Position numbers and translations under genes: made by a program. Under the pieces are notes generated by a model that worked only from the letters and a program-made list of their open reading frames with translations, was not told where the DNA came from and did not search any database. From an uncultured Latescibacterota bacterium (GTDB lineage Bacteria; Latescibacterota; UBA2968): 64,000 nucleotides of DNA. The stretch covers positions 3,392,385 through 3,456,384 of the forward strand of contig OY282377.1 in assembly GCA_958295785.1 (NCBI GenBank). Reading direction: 5' to 3'. Shown one piece after another: positions 43,743 through 53,027 of this stretch. Within the stretch, counting starts at the first letter, position 1, and the number at the start of each line of letters is the position of its first letter.

Positions 43743-45884
43743 ATGTGGAAATGGACAAAAAATAAAAGCACTGCGGCACATGCGCTGTCAACGCTGATCG
43801 CGTTGATAGTGCTGGTCTTTGCGGGGCAGGCATCTGCCGGTCCCAATGCCAATGCGATGCTGTCGCTCGACCTGATTGCCAATGGCGGTGCGGGCAATCA
43901 GAGAAATAATGGCGTCACAACGGGCACGGTTTCTGGACGGGGCACGACCATTGCCATCGAAGTTTTCGCAACGGGCGTGACGACGTCTTTGCGCGGGATG
44001 CAGATCATATTCGATTTTGATGCGTCTCTGTTGACCTTTGTCAAGGCCGAGAACCGCGCGTTTTCCCTCACCATTCCAGAAAGGCAAAGGCCGGGCACGA
44101 ACTTCGCATCGACGTCCCCAGTCACATTGGGGGCGTCGGGTTTTTTGGCACGCGCGGAGTTCACCACGGCTGCGGATGTCACGGGCAGAGAATTTTCCAT
44201 TGGCATAGCGACGGTGACTCTTTCTGAAAACGCGGCATTGACCGACACATTTATGCCGACAAACCGAATCGCGTTTAATGCGACTTCCACCCGTTTTTCC
44301 CTTTCGCTGGATGCAGATGACGCGCCGGGCGATCAAGCAGTCGCCTCTGTGGAAGTCCGTCCCGAGAGCGTTGTTGCCATTCAGGTCTTCGGCGCAGAGA
44401 TTCAAAATGCCACGGGCATTACCATTCGCTTTGAATACGACGCGACTCAAGTTGCCTACGAGAGGTTCGATAGCGGCGGCAGTGTGTTGCCCAATACCCG
44501 AGACATTCTGACCAGAGGTGCGAATCCGACCTCTGTCGAAATTGGCATTGCGTCTTTCGGCGGTCGCGCCACGGCCAACAGCGGGCTGTTTGGCGCGTTT
44601 CGCTTCCGCGCGACAGCGGCGTTTTCCGGCACGACCATTCGGTTGGTGAGGGCGGATCTTTGGCAAGGGGGGGTTCAAACGCAGACTGCGACGCCAGATG
44701 AGCGCGTTGAGTTGTTGCCTCCCGCGGCGCCCTCGCCCGACTTTGATGGCGATGGCACGGTTGGCTTTTCCGACTTTTTGGCATTTGCGGGCCTGTTCGG
44801 GGCACTTCAGGGCGATGGCACGTACCAGGCGCGGTACGATCTGGACAGCAATGGCGAGATTGGGTTTTCCGATTTTCTGATCTTCAGCAGCAGCTTTGGC
44901 ACCCCCCCCGGCAGCGGTGGCGACACGGGGCGTCCCGACCTGATTGTCGAATCCCCTTCGGTCAGCGATAGCACCTTGACGCCCGGGCAATCCTTCGCGC
45001 TGAACGCCACGGTTCGCAACGCGGGCACGGGTTCTTCTGCCGCGACGACCTCGCGCTATTACCGCTCGTCAGACGCGACGATCTCCACGAGTGACGCGCC
45101 AGTTGGTTCAGACAGAGTAGAGAGTCTTTCGGCTTCTGCCACCCGTGGCGTGTCGATCAGGCTGACAGCCCCACGGCGTGCAGACACGTATTATTACGGC
45201 GCGTGTGTGGTGCGCGTCAGCGGAGAGAGCGATACCGACAACAACTGCTCGGATGGGGTTCGAGTGAGAGTGCAAAGCGGCGGCGGCACAACACCGCCCC
45301 CGCCTAATAATGCGCGGTATTGGAGTTCTGATTCTAAATATCAAATCGCGTGGTCTCCTTCCCCGAGCGCGACTTTTTACCGGGTCTATTTCGACAGAGC
45401 GACTTTTTTTAACGTGAGTTGCCCAGGGGGCTGTAACCTCATCGCCACGGTGACGGACACGAGCGCGAGTCACGATGGCAGTGGATCTCGCATCGGATAC
45501 TGGGTGCGGGCTTGCAATGATGCGGGCTGTTCGAATTATGTTCGCGCCGAGCGCGGCACTGCGAGCAGCGGCGGCACGGGTGGCGGGTCAGCCACCTATG
45601 CCCCGATATCGGGACTTCGCGTGTCAAACGGCCGGATTCAGTTGGCGTCTTTCTCAGTGGAGGACTGCACTGGATTGAATGGACTCGGTGGATACGAGGT
45701 ACACACTTCAAAATGGCAGAGAAAATCCGGGACATCGTGGGTCGATATTCCCGGCACGGCACGCACGGGCGAAGTGTGTGCCTATTCAACCACCACCCCT
45801 GGCGAATACCGATTGGTGGGCGACGTGAGCATTAACGGCGTTAGAGGACTGCATTCCAGCGAGAATACCTTCACTGTGAACTAA
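43743..45884 (+). CDS. Secreted multidomain protein: cohesin-like domains, dockerin-like EF-hands, CARDB domain
   Basis: The ATG at 43743 follows CAGGAG. It gives 713 residues: a signal peptide (ALSTLIALIVLVFAGQASA), then two cohesin-like beta domains (LRGMQIIFDFDASLLTFVKAE about residues 70-95; GITIRFEYDATQVAYERF about 225-245). A pair of calcium-binding EF-hand motifs follows (DFDGDGTVGFSDFLAFAGLFG and YDLDSNGEIGFSDFLIFSS). A CARDB-like domain (PDLIVESPSVSDSTLTPGQSF) and a fibronectin-like segment come next, with a final unknown beta domain. The EF-hand pair resembles type I dockerins. Cohesin-like and dockerin-like parts in one chain suggest surface assembly or binding. The same EF-hand type occurs in the broken glycosidase at 19753. 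Function is inferred. Confidence 0.82.
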   Translation: MWKWTKNKSTAAHALSTLIALIVLVFAGQASAGPNANAMLSLDLIANGGAGNQRNNGVTTGTVSGRGTTIAIEVFATGVTTSLRGMQIIFDFDASLLTFVKAENRAFSLTIPERQRPGTNFASTSPVTLGASGFLARAEFTTAADVTGREFSIGIATVTLSENAALTDTFMPTNRIAFNATSTRFSLSLDADDAPGDQAVASVEVRPESVVAIQVFGAEIQNATGITIRFEYDATQVAYERFDSGGSVLPNTRDILTRGANPTSVEIGIASFGGRATANSGLFGAFRFRATAAFSGTTIRLVRADLWQGGVQTQTATPDERVELLPPAAPSPDFDGDGTVGFSDFLAFAGLFGALQGDGTYQARYDLDSNGEIGFSDFLIFSSSFGTPPGSGGDTGRPDLIVESPSVSDSTLTPGQSFALNATVRNAGTGSSAATTSRYYRSSDATISTSDAPVGSDRVESLSASATRGVSIRLTAPRRADTYYYGACVVRVSGESDTDNNCSDGVRVRVQSGGGTTPPPPNNARYWSSDSKYQIAWSPSPSATFYRVYFDRATFFNVSCPGGCNLIATVTDTSASHDGSGSRIGYWVRACNDAGCSNYVRAERGTASSGGTGGGSATYAPISGLRVSNGRIQLASFSVEDCTGLNGLGGYEVHTSKWQRKSGTSWVDIPGTARTGEVCAYSTTTPGEYRLVGDVSINGVRGLHSSENTFTVN

Positions 45885-45888
45885 ACCC

Positions 45889-47175
45889 ATGCAACCCCTC
45901 GAAATCCAGCCCACGACAACGCCGATAGACGCAGAGGTCGCGATTCCGGGATCGAAAAGCATCACCAACCGCGTGTTGCTGATCGCCGCGCTCGCAGATG
46001 GCGTCAGTCAGCTCGACAACGCGCTGATGAGCGACGACACGCGGTATATGGCCAATGCCTTGCGCGACTTGGGCATTCGCATAGACGAAAACGCATCGGA
46101 GGCGACATTTCGCGTTTTTGGCACGGGCGGGCGCATCCCCGCTGAGAATGCGGAACTCCACATTGGCAACTCGGGCACGTCGGCGCGCTTTCTCACGGCC
46201 TATCTCGGCTTGGGCCATGGGACATATCTGATCGATGGCGTTGCGCGCATGCGCGAGCGGCCCATTCAAGACCTCCTCGACGGCCTTTCGCCCCTCGGCG
46301 CAACCGCGCGCTGCGAAGGCAAAGACGGGTTGTGTCCCCCCGTGCTCATGGTCGCTTCCGGCCTTCGGGGTGGGCAAACGACGATGAAGGGCAACAAGAG
46401 CAGCCAGTATTTCACGGCTTTGCTCCAAGTCGCGCCCTATGCCCAAACCGATGTTGAAATCTGCGTTGAGGGCGATTTGGTGTCCAAACCGTATATCGAC
46501 CTCACCATCGCGGTGATGCGCGATTTTGGCGTTGAAGTCGTCTATCGCAATTACCGCTCTTTCACCGTACACGCGGGGCAGCGTTATCGGGCACGCTCCT
46601 ATCAAATTGAACCCGATGCGTCCAATGCCTCGTATTTTTTTGCCGCCGCCGCGCTGACGGGTGGGCGCGTGCGCGTGCCCCATTTGACCGCGCAGTCGGT
46701 TCAGGGCGATGTGGGTTTTGTCGATATTTTGTCCAAAATGGGCTGTGAGGTCCGCAAAGACGCCGATGGCATTGAGGTGCGCGGCACGGGACGCCTGTTG
46801 GGCATGGACATCGACATGAACGCCACGCCCGACGTGGTGCCCACGCTTTGCGCGCTGGCGCCCTTTGCTTCCGGGCCGGTCAACATCCGCAACGTAGCTG
46901 TTTTGCGCCTGCACGAAACCGACCGCATCGCCGCACTAAAGACCGAGTTGAACAAGCTCGGCATCCGCGTTGAGACCCGCGCCGACGGGCTTATGGTCTA
47001 TCCATCAGATCGCATGCAACCCGCAGCGCTCGATACGTATGACGACCACCGCATGGCGATGAGCCTGTCGCTGATCGGCCTGAAAATTCCGGGCATTGTC
47101 ATCAACGACCCCGATTGCGTCGCCAAAACATTTCCGACTTATTTTGATGTCTTGGAAAAGGCGATCACGGATTAA
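45889..47175 (+). CDS. aroA: 3-phosphoshikimate 1-carboxyvinyltransferase (EPSP synthase)
   Basis: A 428-residue enzyme of the shikimate pathway that transfers enolpyruvate from PEP to shikimate-3-phosphate. VAIPGSKSITNRVLLIAALADG holds the catalytic Lys and Ser, IGNSGTSARFLTAYL is the PEP-binding loop, GVARMRERPIQDLLDGL and KGNKSSQYFTALL bind substrate, and LRLHETDRI and YDDHRMAMS are the closing motifs. The SA after GNSGT differs from the class I AM, so glyphosate behaviour cannot be read from class I rules. It starts five bases after the previous stop with no clear Shine-Dalgarno. Its last codons are part of a tandem duplication. Confidence 0.95.
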   Translation: MQPLEIQPTTTPIDAEVAIPGSKSITNRVLLIAALADGVSQLDNALMSDDTRYMANALRDLGIRIDENASEATFRVFGTGGRIPAENAELHIGNSGTSARFLTAYLGLGHGTYLIDGVARMRERPIQDLLDGLSPLGATARCEGKDGLCPPVLMVASGLRGGQTTMKGNKSSQYFTALLQVAPYAQTDVEICVEGDLVSKPYIDLTIAVMRDFGVEVVYRNYRSFTVHAGQRYRARSYQIEPDASNASYFFAAAALTGGRVRVPHLTAQSVQGDVGFVDILSKMGCEVRKDADGIEVRGTGRLLGMDIDMNATPDVVPTLCALAPFASGPVNIRNVAVLRLHETDRIAALKTELNKLGIRVETRADGLMVYPSDRMQPAALDTYDDHRMAMSLSLIGLKIPGIVINDPDCVAKTFPTYFDVLEKAITD

Positions 47176-47225
47176 ACGGATTGCGCCGATGACGCGGAGG
47201 AAAGGCGAAAAGGCGAGCGGTGTGT

Positions 47226-47252
47226 GTAGGGGCGATGCCCCCGTGCTCGCCC
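47226..47252 (-). repeat. Dispersed 27-bp palindromic repeat, copy 7
   Basis: GTAGGGGC-GAT-GCCCCCGTGCTCGCCC, the exact inverse of copy 6. Confidence 0.85.
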
Positions 47253-47333
47253 AAAGATACAAGGCGGATCACGGATTAAACGGATTGCGCCGATGACGCG
47301 AAGGAAAGATACAAGACGGGAGAGGTGAGAAAC

Positions 47334-47360
47334 GTAGGGGCGATGCCCCCGTGCTCGCCC
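47334..47360 (-). repeat. Dispersed 27-bp palindromic repeat, copy 8
   Basis: Identical to copy 7, 108 bp downstream. Confidence 0.85.
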
Positions 47361-47468
47361 GAAACGAGAAACGACCACAGATAAACACAGATGAACGCAG
47401 ATTGGGATCGCAGGTGGGGTTAATCCGCGCAATCCTTAAATCCGCGACAATCCGCGATCCAAACAAAG

Positions 47469-47493
47469 GTAGAGGCGTGGCCCCCGTGCCCGC
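47469..47493 (-). repeat. Dispersed 27-bp palindromic repeat, copy 9
   Basis: A variant (GTAGAGGC-GTG-GCCCCCGTG, then CCCGCC), 23 bp before the hsdM relic. Confidence 0.7.
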
Positions 47494-47515
47494 CTTGTTT
47501 TTTTGGCGTGATGCA

Positions 47516-48174
47516 ATGACAAACCATTCAAATGCCCATGCCGAAGATTATCCCAGGGAACTCAACCCGAGAGTGCGTTTGATCGTCTATGGGCAGGAAC
47601 TCAACGACGAGACGTATGCGATCTGCAAGTCGGATATGATGATCAAGGGGCAAAACGCCAAAAACATCCATCCCGGCAACAGCTTCACCGAAGGCGGCCT
47701 GCCCGAAGAACAACAACAGCGCGTTCTCGCGGTTCTCGCCGTGCAGGACAACACGCAGACATACAAAAACCGCGACGTGTTCGCGGGCTCACAGACGCTT
47801 TTACAAAGACGCGGGTGAACGTCACGACAGCCCAACTGAAGAATCTATCAAGCCTTGGGCGAACACACGACGAAACCGCCGATGTTTACACCAATCGCAA
47901 GGGCGAGGCCGAAGCCGATTCGGAATTGCGTGACTATGAGAATGTGCCGTTGCGAGAAGATGTCGACGCGTACTTTGAGCGCGAGGTGTTGCCGCATGTG
48001 CCCGACGCGTGGATCGACCACCGCAAGACCAAAGTGGGCTACGAAATCCCCTTCAATCGCCATTTCTACATGTTCACACCGCCGCGTGCATTGACCGACA
48101 TTGACGCGGATTTGAGAGGCGTGACCGCACGCATTGTCGAGATGATCGGAGGGCTTTCACATGGTATGAAGTAG
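47516..48174 (+). pseudogene. Type I methyltransferase subunit (hsdM), remnants with internal deletion
   Basis: From 47516 the frame reads RLIVYGQELNDETYAICKSD, then MMIKGQNAKNIHPGNSFTEGG, the block just before the catalytic NPPF motif of HsdM. NPPF itself and most of the C-terminal half are gone and the frame ends at 47818. A second frame (47815-48174) gives the HsdM C-terminus: LRDYENVPLREDVDAYFERE, then VLPHVPDAWIDHRKTKVGYEIPFNRHFY. N-terminal helices, the SAM motif and NPPF are all absent, so the protein is not functional. It is the first part of a type I R-M locus whose hsdS and hsdR remnants lie at 53.1-54.7 kb. Confidence 0.83.
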
Positions 48175-48184
48175 ATGGGGCCGA

Positions 48185-51100
48185 CTATCCGTTAACCTCC
48201 TCCTCGATTTGCTCGCGGATATCTGCGGCCACCTCGAGCACTTCTGCCGGCGCACGAACCGCCTCGCCTGTTCGCTGGCGCAAGGCGATAATGAGCGGCA
48301 CTAAAGTAGCGGCTTTCTCTGTGTCCTCCGCCAGAATCTCGACGAGATTGCGCTCCGAAGTTCCGCTTGCGATCAAGTTGATCACGCGCCCCATCATCTC
48401 GCGCATCATCGTTTCATTGCCCGGGGCGAACGCGGCATACATCGAGCGGAACGCATCCATGGCGGCAGGGCGTTTCTCTTGAACGAGCAGTGCCTTCGTT
48501 CTCATCCACCGCGCCCGCCATTTGAAAGCAACTTCATCGTCGCCAATCAAACCACCGAACCTGCGTTCGAGTTCGTCGCTCATATTCAGAGCCTCTTCGC
48601 CGAGACCGAGTTGGATTTGTGTCTCACCCTTGAAAGACAATGCGCTAGCGATCACTTCTTGAAGTTCTGGCGCGGTGCTATTTCCAAAACGCTTGAGCAC
48701 TTCGTCGTAGAGGGCAACCGCCGCCTCGAAATCCCCCCGTTCCCCGCACTCAATTCCCTTGTTGAACAATGCAGAGGCGACCTGTTCTTGAAGTTCTGGC
48801 CTGTCGCTATCGCCAAAACGCTTGACCACTTCGTCGTAGAGCGCGATTTCTGTCTCGAAATCCCCGCGTTGCCAGCATGCAATTCCCTTGTTGAACAATG
48901 CAGAGGCGACCCATTCTTGAAGTTCTGGCCTGTCGCTATCGCCAAAACGCTTGATCACCTCATCCCAAAGCGTGACCGCCGCCTCGAAATCCCCTTGTTT
49001 CCCGCACGCAATTCCCTTGACAAACAACGCCTTGGCGACCCGTTCTTGAAGTTCTGGCCTGTCGCTATCGCCAAAGCGTTTGACCACCTCATCGTAGAGG
49101 GCAACCGCCGCCTCGAAATCCCCTCGTTCTCCGCACGCAAGTCCCTTGTTGAACAATGCAGAGGCGACCCATTCTTGAAGTTCTGGCCTGTCGCTATCGC
49201 CAAAACGCTTGACCACCTCATCGTAGAGGGCAACCGCCGCCTCGAAATCCCCTCGTTCTCCGCACGCAAGTCCCTTGACAAACAACGCCTTGGCGACCCG
49301 TTCTTGAAGTTCTGGCCTGTCGCTATCGCCAAAGCGTTTGACCACCTCATCGTAGAGGGCAACCGCCGCCTCGAAATCCCCTCGTTCTCCGCACGCAAGT
49401 CCCTTGACAAACAACGCCTTGGCGACCCGTTCTTGAAGTTCTGGCGCGGTGCTATCGCCAAAGCGTTTGACCAACTCATCGTAGAGCGCGATTTCTGCCT
49501 CAAAATCCCCTCGTTCTCCGCACGCAAGTCCCTTGACAAACAACGCCTGGGCGACCTGTTCTTGAAGTTCTGGCCTGTCGCTATCGCCAAAACGCTTGAC
49601 CAACTCATCGTAGAGCGCGATTTCTGTCTCAAAATCCCCTCGTTCCCCGCACACAATTCCCTTGTTGACCAACGCCTTGGCGACCCGTTCTTGAAGTTCT
49701 GGCCTGTCGCTATCGCCAAAACGCTTGACCAACTCGTCGTAGAGCGCGATTTCTGTCTCAAAATCCCCTCGTTCCCCGCACACAATTCCCTTGTTGACCA
49801 ACGCCTTGGCGACCCGTTCTTGAAGTTCTGGCCTGTCGCTATCGCCAAAACGCTTGACCAACTCGTCGTAGAGCGCGATTTCTGTCTCGAAATCCCCTTG
49901 TTCCCCGCATACAATTCCCTTGTTGACCAACGCCTTGGCGACCCATTCTTGAAGTTCTGGCGTGGTGCTATCGTCAAAACGCTTGACCAACTCGTCGTAG
50001 AGCGCGATTTCTGTCTCAAAATCCCCTCGTTCCCCGCACACAATTCCCTTGTTGAACAATGCATGGGCGACCCATTCTTGAAGTTCTGGCGTGGTGCTAT
50101 CGTCAAAACGCTTGACCAACTCGTCGTAGAGCGCGATTTCTGTCTCAAAATCCCCTCGTTCCCCGCACACAATTCCCTTGTTGACCAACGCCTTGGCGAC
50201 CCGTTCTTGAAGTTCTGGCGCGGTGCTATTTCCAAAACGCTTGATCACCTCATCCCAAAGCGCGACCGCACTCTGAGAAGCGAAAGAATCGTTTGCGCCC
50301 TCGATAACTTTCTCGAAATCCCCCTCGTCGAATGCTATCGCGATCTCATCGGCAAGTCGTTGGGCCTCCCCGTCGTCGAGCGTCGCAGCCCGTTTGGATT
50401 CCAGCTCAATACCTGCCCGTCTCATGCCGAAAAAGAAATGCTCAATTTGCGGCAGTTCGACTATGGCCCGTTCAATTCCCTCGCGAATGGCTGGCGACTG
50501 CGCCGCCTCTGCAATCAACTTGCCGGACATCTCCGCCAGTTCGTCGCTGGTGTAGAACACGGCCATAAAGTGAATCAAGTCTCGCACGACAGCCGCTTCG
50601 TCGCGTTCGCGCCGCAACTTGTAGTAGATGCTGTAGAGGCGTTCTGCCGCAGAGTACTGCCGCTTCCGGCTGTTGCCTTCCACGATGACCGCGCCCCGGT
50701 TGACGAGCCTTCCGAGCAGGGTCGATACCTTTCGGATCTCCATGCGGGATCGCGCTGCAATTTCGCTGGTGCTCGACGGTTGCCACAGGTCGATCACAGC
50801 GAGATAGACGCGGCGCTCGGTCTTTGCGAAACCTTGCAGATGGGCGCGGAAATACTCGGTGTGATCGTCGATCAGCGTTACCAACTCTTCCATCAACTGG
50901 CGCAGGGAACGGTGCCGGGCGAACTCGGCGACAATGACCAAGAGGCGGGGATTGCCGCCGGTCAGGATCTGAAGCGGCCTAATCGTGCGCGTGCTCACCG
51001 CGTCGCCGCTGACCATTTGCCACAGGCATTGGCACTCCTCGGTATCCAAGCGTTCCAACCCGACTATTCGGAATAATTCGAAGAACGGCTGTTCCACATC

Positions 51101-51718
51101 GTCCAGCCCTTCAAAACGACTGGTGGCCGTGGCGAGCAACACGATTTGGGGTTCTGTCTGCAATACCTTGCGGAGCTTCCAGCCGAAATGGCTGTCCACA
51201 TCAGAGCACAGATCTTGCAGGTTCTCGACCATGAGGACGAGTTGCTTTTCCAGCCGATCCGCCGTTTCCAAGACCGCGACGAGGGCGCGTTCTTCGAATT
51301 CCCTGCCGCGCCATTGGCTGGCTAAGTCGGCGTGCGTGGTTCGCAAGTCCCGGGCAATATCGGGATGGCTGTTGGCGATCTCCCCGGCGAGATAGAACAG
51401 CGCCTCGAGCCAGAAGTCGGCGGCATCAAATATCTCATGGCTCTCTTCCATGAACCGCACGGGCAACAGCCGCCGGGCGAGCGCGTCATCGGTGCGTATC
51501 TCCGCAGCGGCACGCGCCAACAGCATGGTCTTCCCCCGGCCGCGAGGGCCGACGAGCAAGACGTGTTGGCACGATGGCGCACCGATGTTTTCTCGGAGAA
51601 CCTCCATCGCGATGCCGAACTCGCGTTTCCTGACGACGAACTGTCTTATTACTTCTTCATCGGTCTGAAACGTCCCCGGATTGAACTTGCGGATCGTCCG
51701 CTCAAGCGGTTTGTTCAT
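48185..51718 (-). CDS. STAND-like NTPase with 13 TPR-like 43-residue repeats
   Basis: A 1177-residue protein. The ATG at 51718 (MNKPLERTIRKF) has GAGGAG upstream. Residues 40 to about 300 are an ATPase domain with Walker A VGPRGRGKTML (57-64 region), a Walker-B-like strand QLVLMVENLQDL and a later IVLLATATSRF. A winged-helix-like region follows (STSEIAARSRMEIRKVSTLLGRLVNRGAV). Thirteen repeats of 43 residues then fill 48569-50245, with consensus VKRFGDSDRPELQERVAKAL...NKG..CGERGDFE.EIALYDEL, a TPR-like two-helix pattern. A helical C-terminal region ends the chain. This order (NTPase, winged helix, superhelical repeats) is that of STAND sensors. The gene lies between hsdM and hsdS remnants, downstream of a second ATPase in one operon. 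No effector domain is visible. Confidence 0.83.
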   Translation of the reverse strand: MNKPLERTIRKFNPGTFQTDEEVIRQFVVRKREFGIAMEVLRENIGAPSCQHVLLVGPRGRGKTMLLARAAAEIRTDDALARRLLPVRFMEESHEIFDAADFWLEALFYLAGEIANSHPDIARDLRTTHADLASQWRGREFEERALVAVLETADRLEKQLVLMVENLQDLCSDVDSHFGWKLRKVLQTEPQIVLLATATSRFEGLDDVEQPFFELFRIVGLERLDTEECQCLWQMVSGDAVSTRTIRPLQILTGGNPRLLVIVAEFARHRSLRQLMEELVTLIDDHTEYFRAHLQGFAKTERRVYLAVIDLWQPSSTSEIAARSRMEIRKVSTLLGRLVNRGAVIVEGNSRKRQYSAAERLYSIYYKLRRERDEAAVVRDLIHFMAVFYTSDELAEMSGKLIAEAAQSPAIREGIERAIVELPQIEHFFFGMRRAGIELESKRAATLDDGEAQRLADEIAIAFDEGDFEKVIEGANDSFASQSAVALWDEVIKRFGNSTAPELQERVAKALVNKGIVCGERGDFETEIALYDELVKRFDDSTTPELQEWVAHALFNKGIVCGERGDFETEIALYDELVKRFDDSTTPELQEWVAKALVNKGIVCGEQGDFETEIALYDELVKRFGDSDRPELQERVAKALVNKGIVCGERGDFETEIALYDELVKRFGDSDRPELQERVAKALVNKGIVCGERGDFETEIALYDELVKRFGDSDRPELQEQVAQALFVKGLACGERGDFEAEIALYDELVKRFGDSTAPELQERVAKALFVKGLACGERGDFEAAVALYDEVVKRFGDSDRPELQERVAKALFVKGLACGERGDFEAAVALYDEVVKRFGDSDRPELQEWVASALFNKGLACGERGDFEAAVALYDEVVKRFGDSDRPELQERVAKALFVKGIACGKQGDFEAAVTLWDEVIKRFGDSDRPELQEWVASALFNKGIACWQRGDFETEIALYDEVVKRFGDSDRPELQEQVASALFNKGIECGERGDFEAAVALYDEVLKRFGNSTAPELQEVIASALSFKGETQIQLGLGEEALNMSDELERRFGGLIGDDEVAFKWRARWMRTKALLVQEKRPAAMDAFRSMYAAFAPGNETMMREMMGRVINLIASGTSERNLVEILAEDTEKAATLVPLIIALRQRTGEAVRAPAEVLEVAADIREQIEEEVNG
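48569..50245 (-). repeat. 13 tandem 129-bp repeats inside the STAND-like gene
   Basis: Each unit is exactly 129 bp (43 codons). Twelve are nearly identical at DNA level and the most C-terminal one has diverged. The phase was checked at the start of unit 1 (50245) and unit 12 (48826). Confidence 0.92.
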
Positions 51719-51736
51719 TGGGTATCTCCTCAATTC

Positions 51737-52990
51737 TCAACGCTCGTCAGAAAAGCGACTTTCGAGAGGTTTGTAGTGATCGCGGAAACGCGCCGACCAC
51801 CAGTCCTTCAGTAGCCGCGACGGGAAGCGATAGCCGTCGTCGCCGGCTTCGAGGTAGCCATCGTGCGCCAAGATGTCGAGTGCCTCGACGATGCAACCGG
51901 GGGCGTCGTCGAGCTTTGTGGAGTACTGCCGTTCGAGGCTCTGCCGTGCGTCGCTAGTGAACACATCTTGAGTGGCGGCCTCGGCGAGAATCTCCATGGC
52001 GACGGGGTAACTCTCGTCGTCCAGCCCCTCCTTGAGGCGCGTCTCGTAGTGGACGAGGACATTCTGCCCCGCAGGCCCGAGCAGTTGGGTGCGATAGACC
52101 TCGTCCACATCCTCCACCGTCACCCGCTCCCGATTCTGCATGATGGCAAAATCCCGCAGGCCTGCGAAAAAGAACTGGACATAGTGCGGAATACCGATGC
52201 CGAGTTTTTCGTACACGGCGTTTGCCACACCGTCGTCGATCCGCAACTCATGGCTCTCGGCGAGGCGTTCGAAACACTCGACACTAACTTCGCGGCACCA
52301 CGGCCCCAAGCGAAAGGAGTAGAGATAGTTGATGCGGTCGGGTATGCCGAGACGTTGCACGAGCGGTGCGAGCCCGATACTGCCGGATACGATGAGAACC
52401 GGAGAGCCGCCTTTGAGTCCCTGAAACGCGCCGCGCAACCAACTGAGGAACTCATCGACCCGTCGTGCGCCATCGCTATCGCTATCGCTGAGCATCCGTT
52501 TGAGGAATATCGGCAGTTCGTCAATGACCAGGAGAATCGGTTTGTCGTGCTTGGCGCAAGCGCGAATGAGCTGTTCCCCGCGGTGCCGCCAGTTTCCGGC
52601 GTCCAGCCCAGCGCGGATTTTCACGCCAAAGTCAAGGGCATTGACCTCCTTAATACTCTTCATGACCCGCCCTATGGTACTCTTCATTGCCCGCCCCATG
52701 GTACCGACGAGACGCGCTGCGAGGGAGCGAACTGGGTGCGCCGCCTTTGCGATAGCGGCGATTACATCCTCTGGACAGGTCGCGCCTTCGACATCTGTAA
52801 AAAGGAAAACCCATCCTTGGGCCTCCAACTGTCGGCCGAGTTCCCGGACGACGCTGGTCTTGCCCATGCGCCGCTGGCCGGTCAGCAGTACGTGGTTGCC
52901 GTCGCGAACTTGCGATTCCAGTATTTGCAACTCGGATTCACGGTCGAAAAAGTCGTCGCCATCCACCCAGCGACCAGTGGATACTTTCAT
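51737..52990 (-). CDS. AAA-type ATPase of the archaeal-ATPase kind, first gene of the two-ATPase operon
   Basis: A 417-residue protein from ATG 52990, with GGAGG seven bases upstream. FFDRESELQILESQ is the box leading to Walker A, LLTGQRRMGKTSVVREL (about residues 38-45). Walker B is PILLVIDELPIFLKRM, followed by a sensor strand VLIVSGSIGLAPLV. The C-terminal 150 residues (SYPVAMEILAEAATQDVFTSDARQSL... DGYRFPSRLLKDWW) look like winged-helix DNA-binding folds. It is followed 18 bases later by the STAND-like gene, so the two products may work together. Its promoter region holds twin palindromes. It resembles ATPase_2/MNS-type proteins whose roles are mostly unknown. Confidence 0.85.
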   Translation of the reverse strand: MKVSTGRWVDGDDFFDRESELQILESQVRDGNHVLLTGQRRMGKTSVVRELGRQLEAQGWVFLFTDVEGATCPEDVIAAIAKAAHPVRSLAARLVGTMGRAMKSTIGRVMKSIKEVNALDFGVKIRAGLDAGNWRHRGEQLIRACAKHDKPILLVIDELPIFLKRMLSDSDSDGARRVDEFLSWLRGAFQGLKGGSPVLIVSGSIGLAPLVQRLGIPDRINYLYSFRLGPWCREVSVECFERLAESHELRIDDGVANAVYEKLGIGIPHYVQFFFAGLRDFAIMQNRERVTVEDVDEVYRTQLLGPAGQNVLVHYETRLKEGLDDESYPVAMEILAEAATQDVFTSDARQSLERQYSTKLDDAPGCIVEALDILAHDGYLEAGDDGYRFPSRLLKDWWSARFRDHYKPLESRFSDER

Positions 52991-53027
52991 GAGAGCACCT
53001 CCTCGTTTGTCCATTTCATCAAAATTC

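Larger units (their letters stand above)
47163..47360 (+). repeat. Tandem duplication of about 104 bp including the end of aroA
   Basis: GATCACGGATTAAACGG ATTGCGCCGATGACGCG (in two parts) occurs at 47163 and again at 47267, each followed by GGAAAG and a 27-bp repeat copy. The period is about 104 bp. The gap 47176-47515 consists of this duplication, three 27-bp repeats and ATCCGCG-rich filler (47420-47462) also seen at 39718-39750. Confidence 0.85.

Noticed and set aside
48569-50245. Possible CRISPR-like array because of regular repeats
   Set aside because: The repeats are 129 bp, contiguous without unique spacers, and translate into 43-residue TPR-like units.
48479-51076. An 865-codon open frame on the plus strand and a 426-codon frame (48955-50235) on the minus strand inside the repeat gene
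   Set aside because: The 129-bp repeat is a multiple of three, so any frame open in one unit stays open in all. Only the 51718-48185 frame has an ATPase domain, a ribosome site and a sensible repeat structure.
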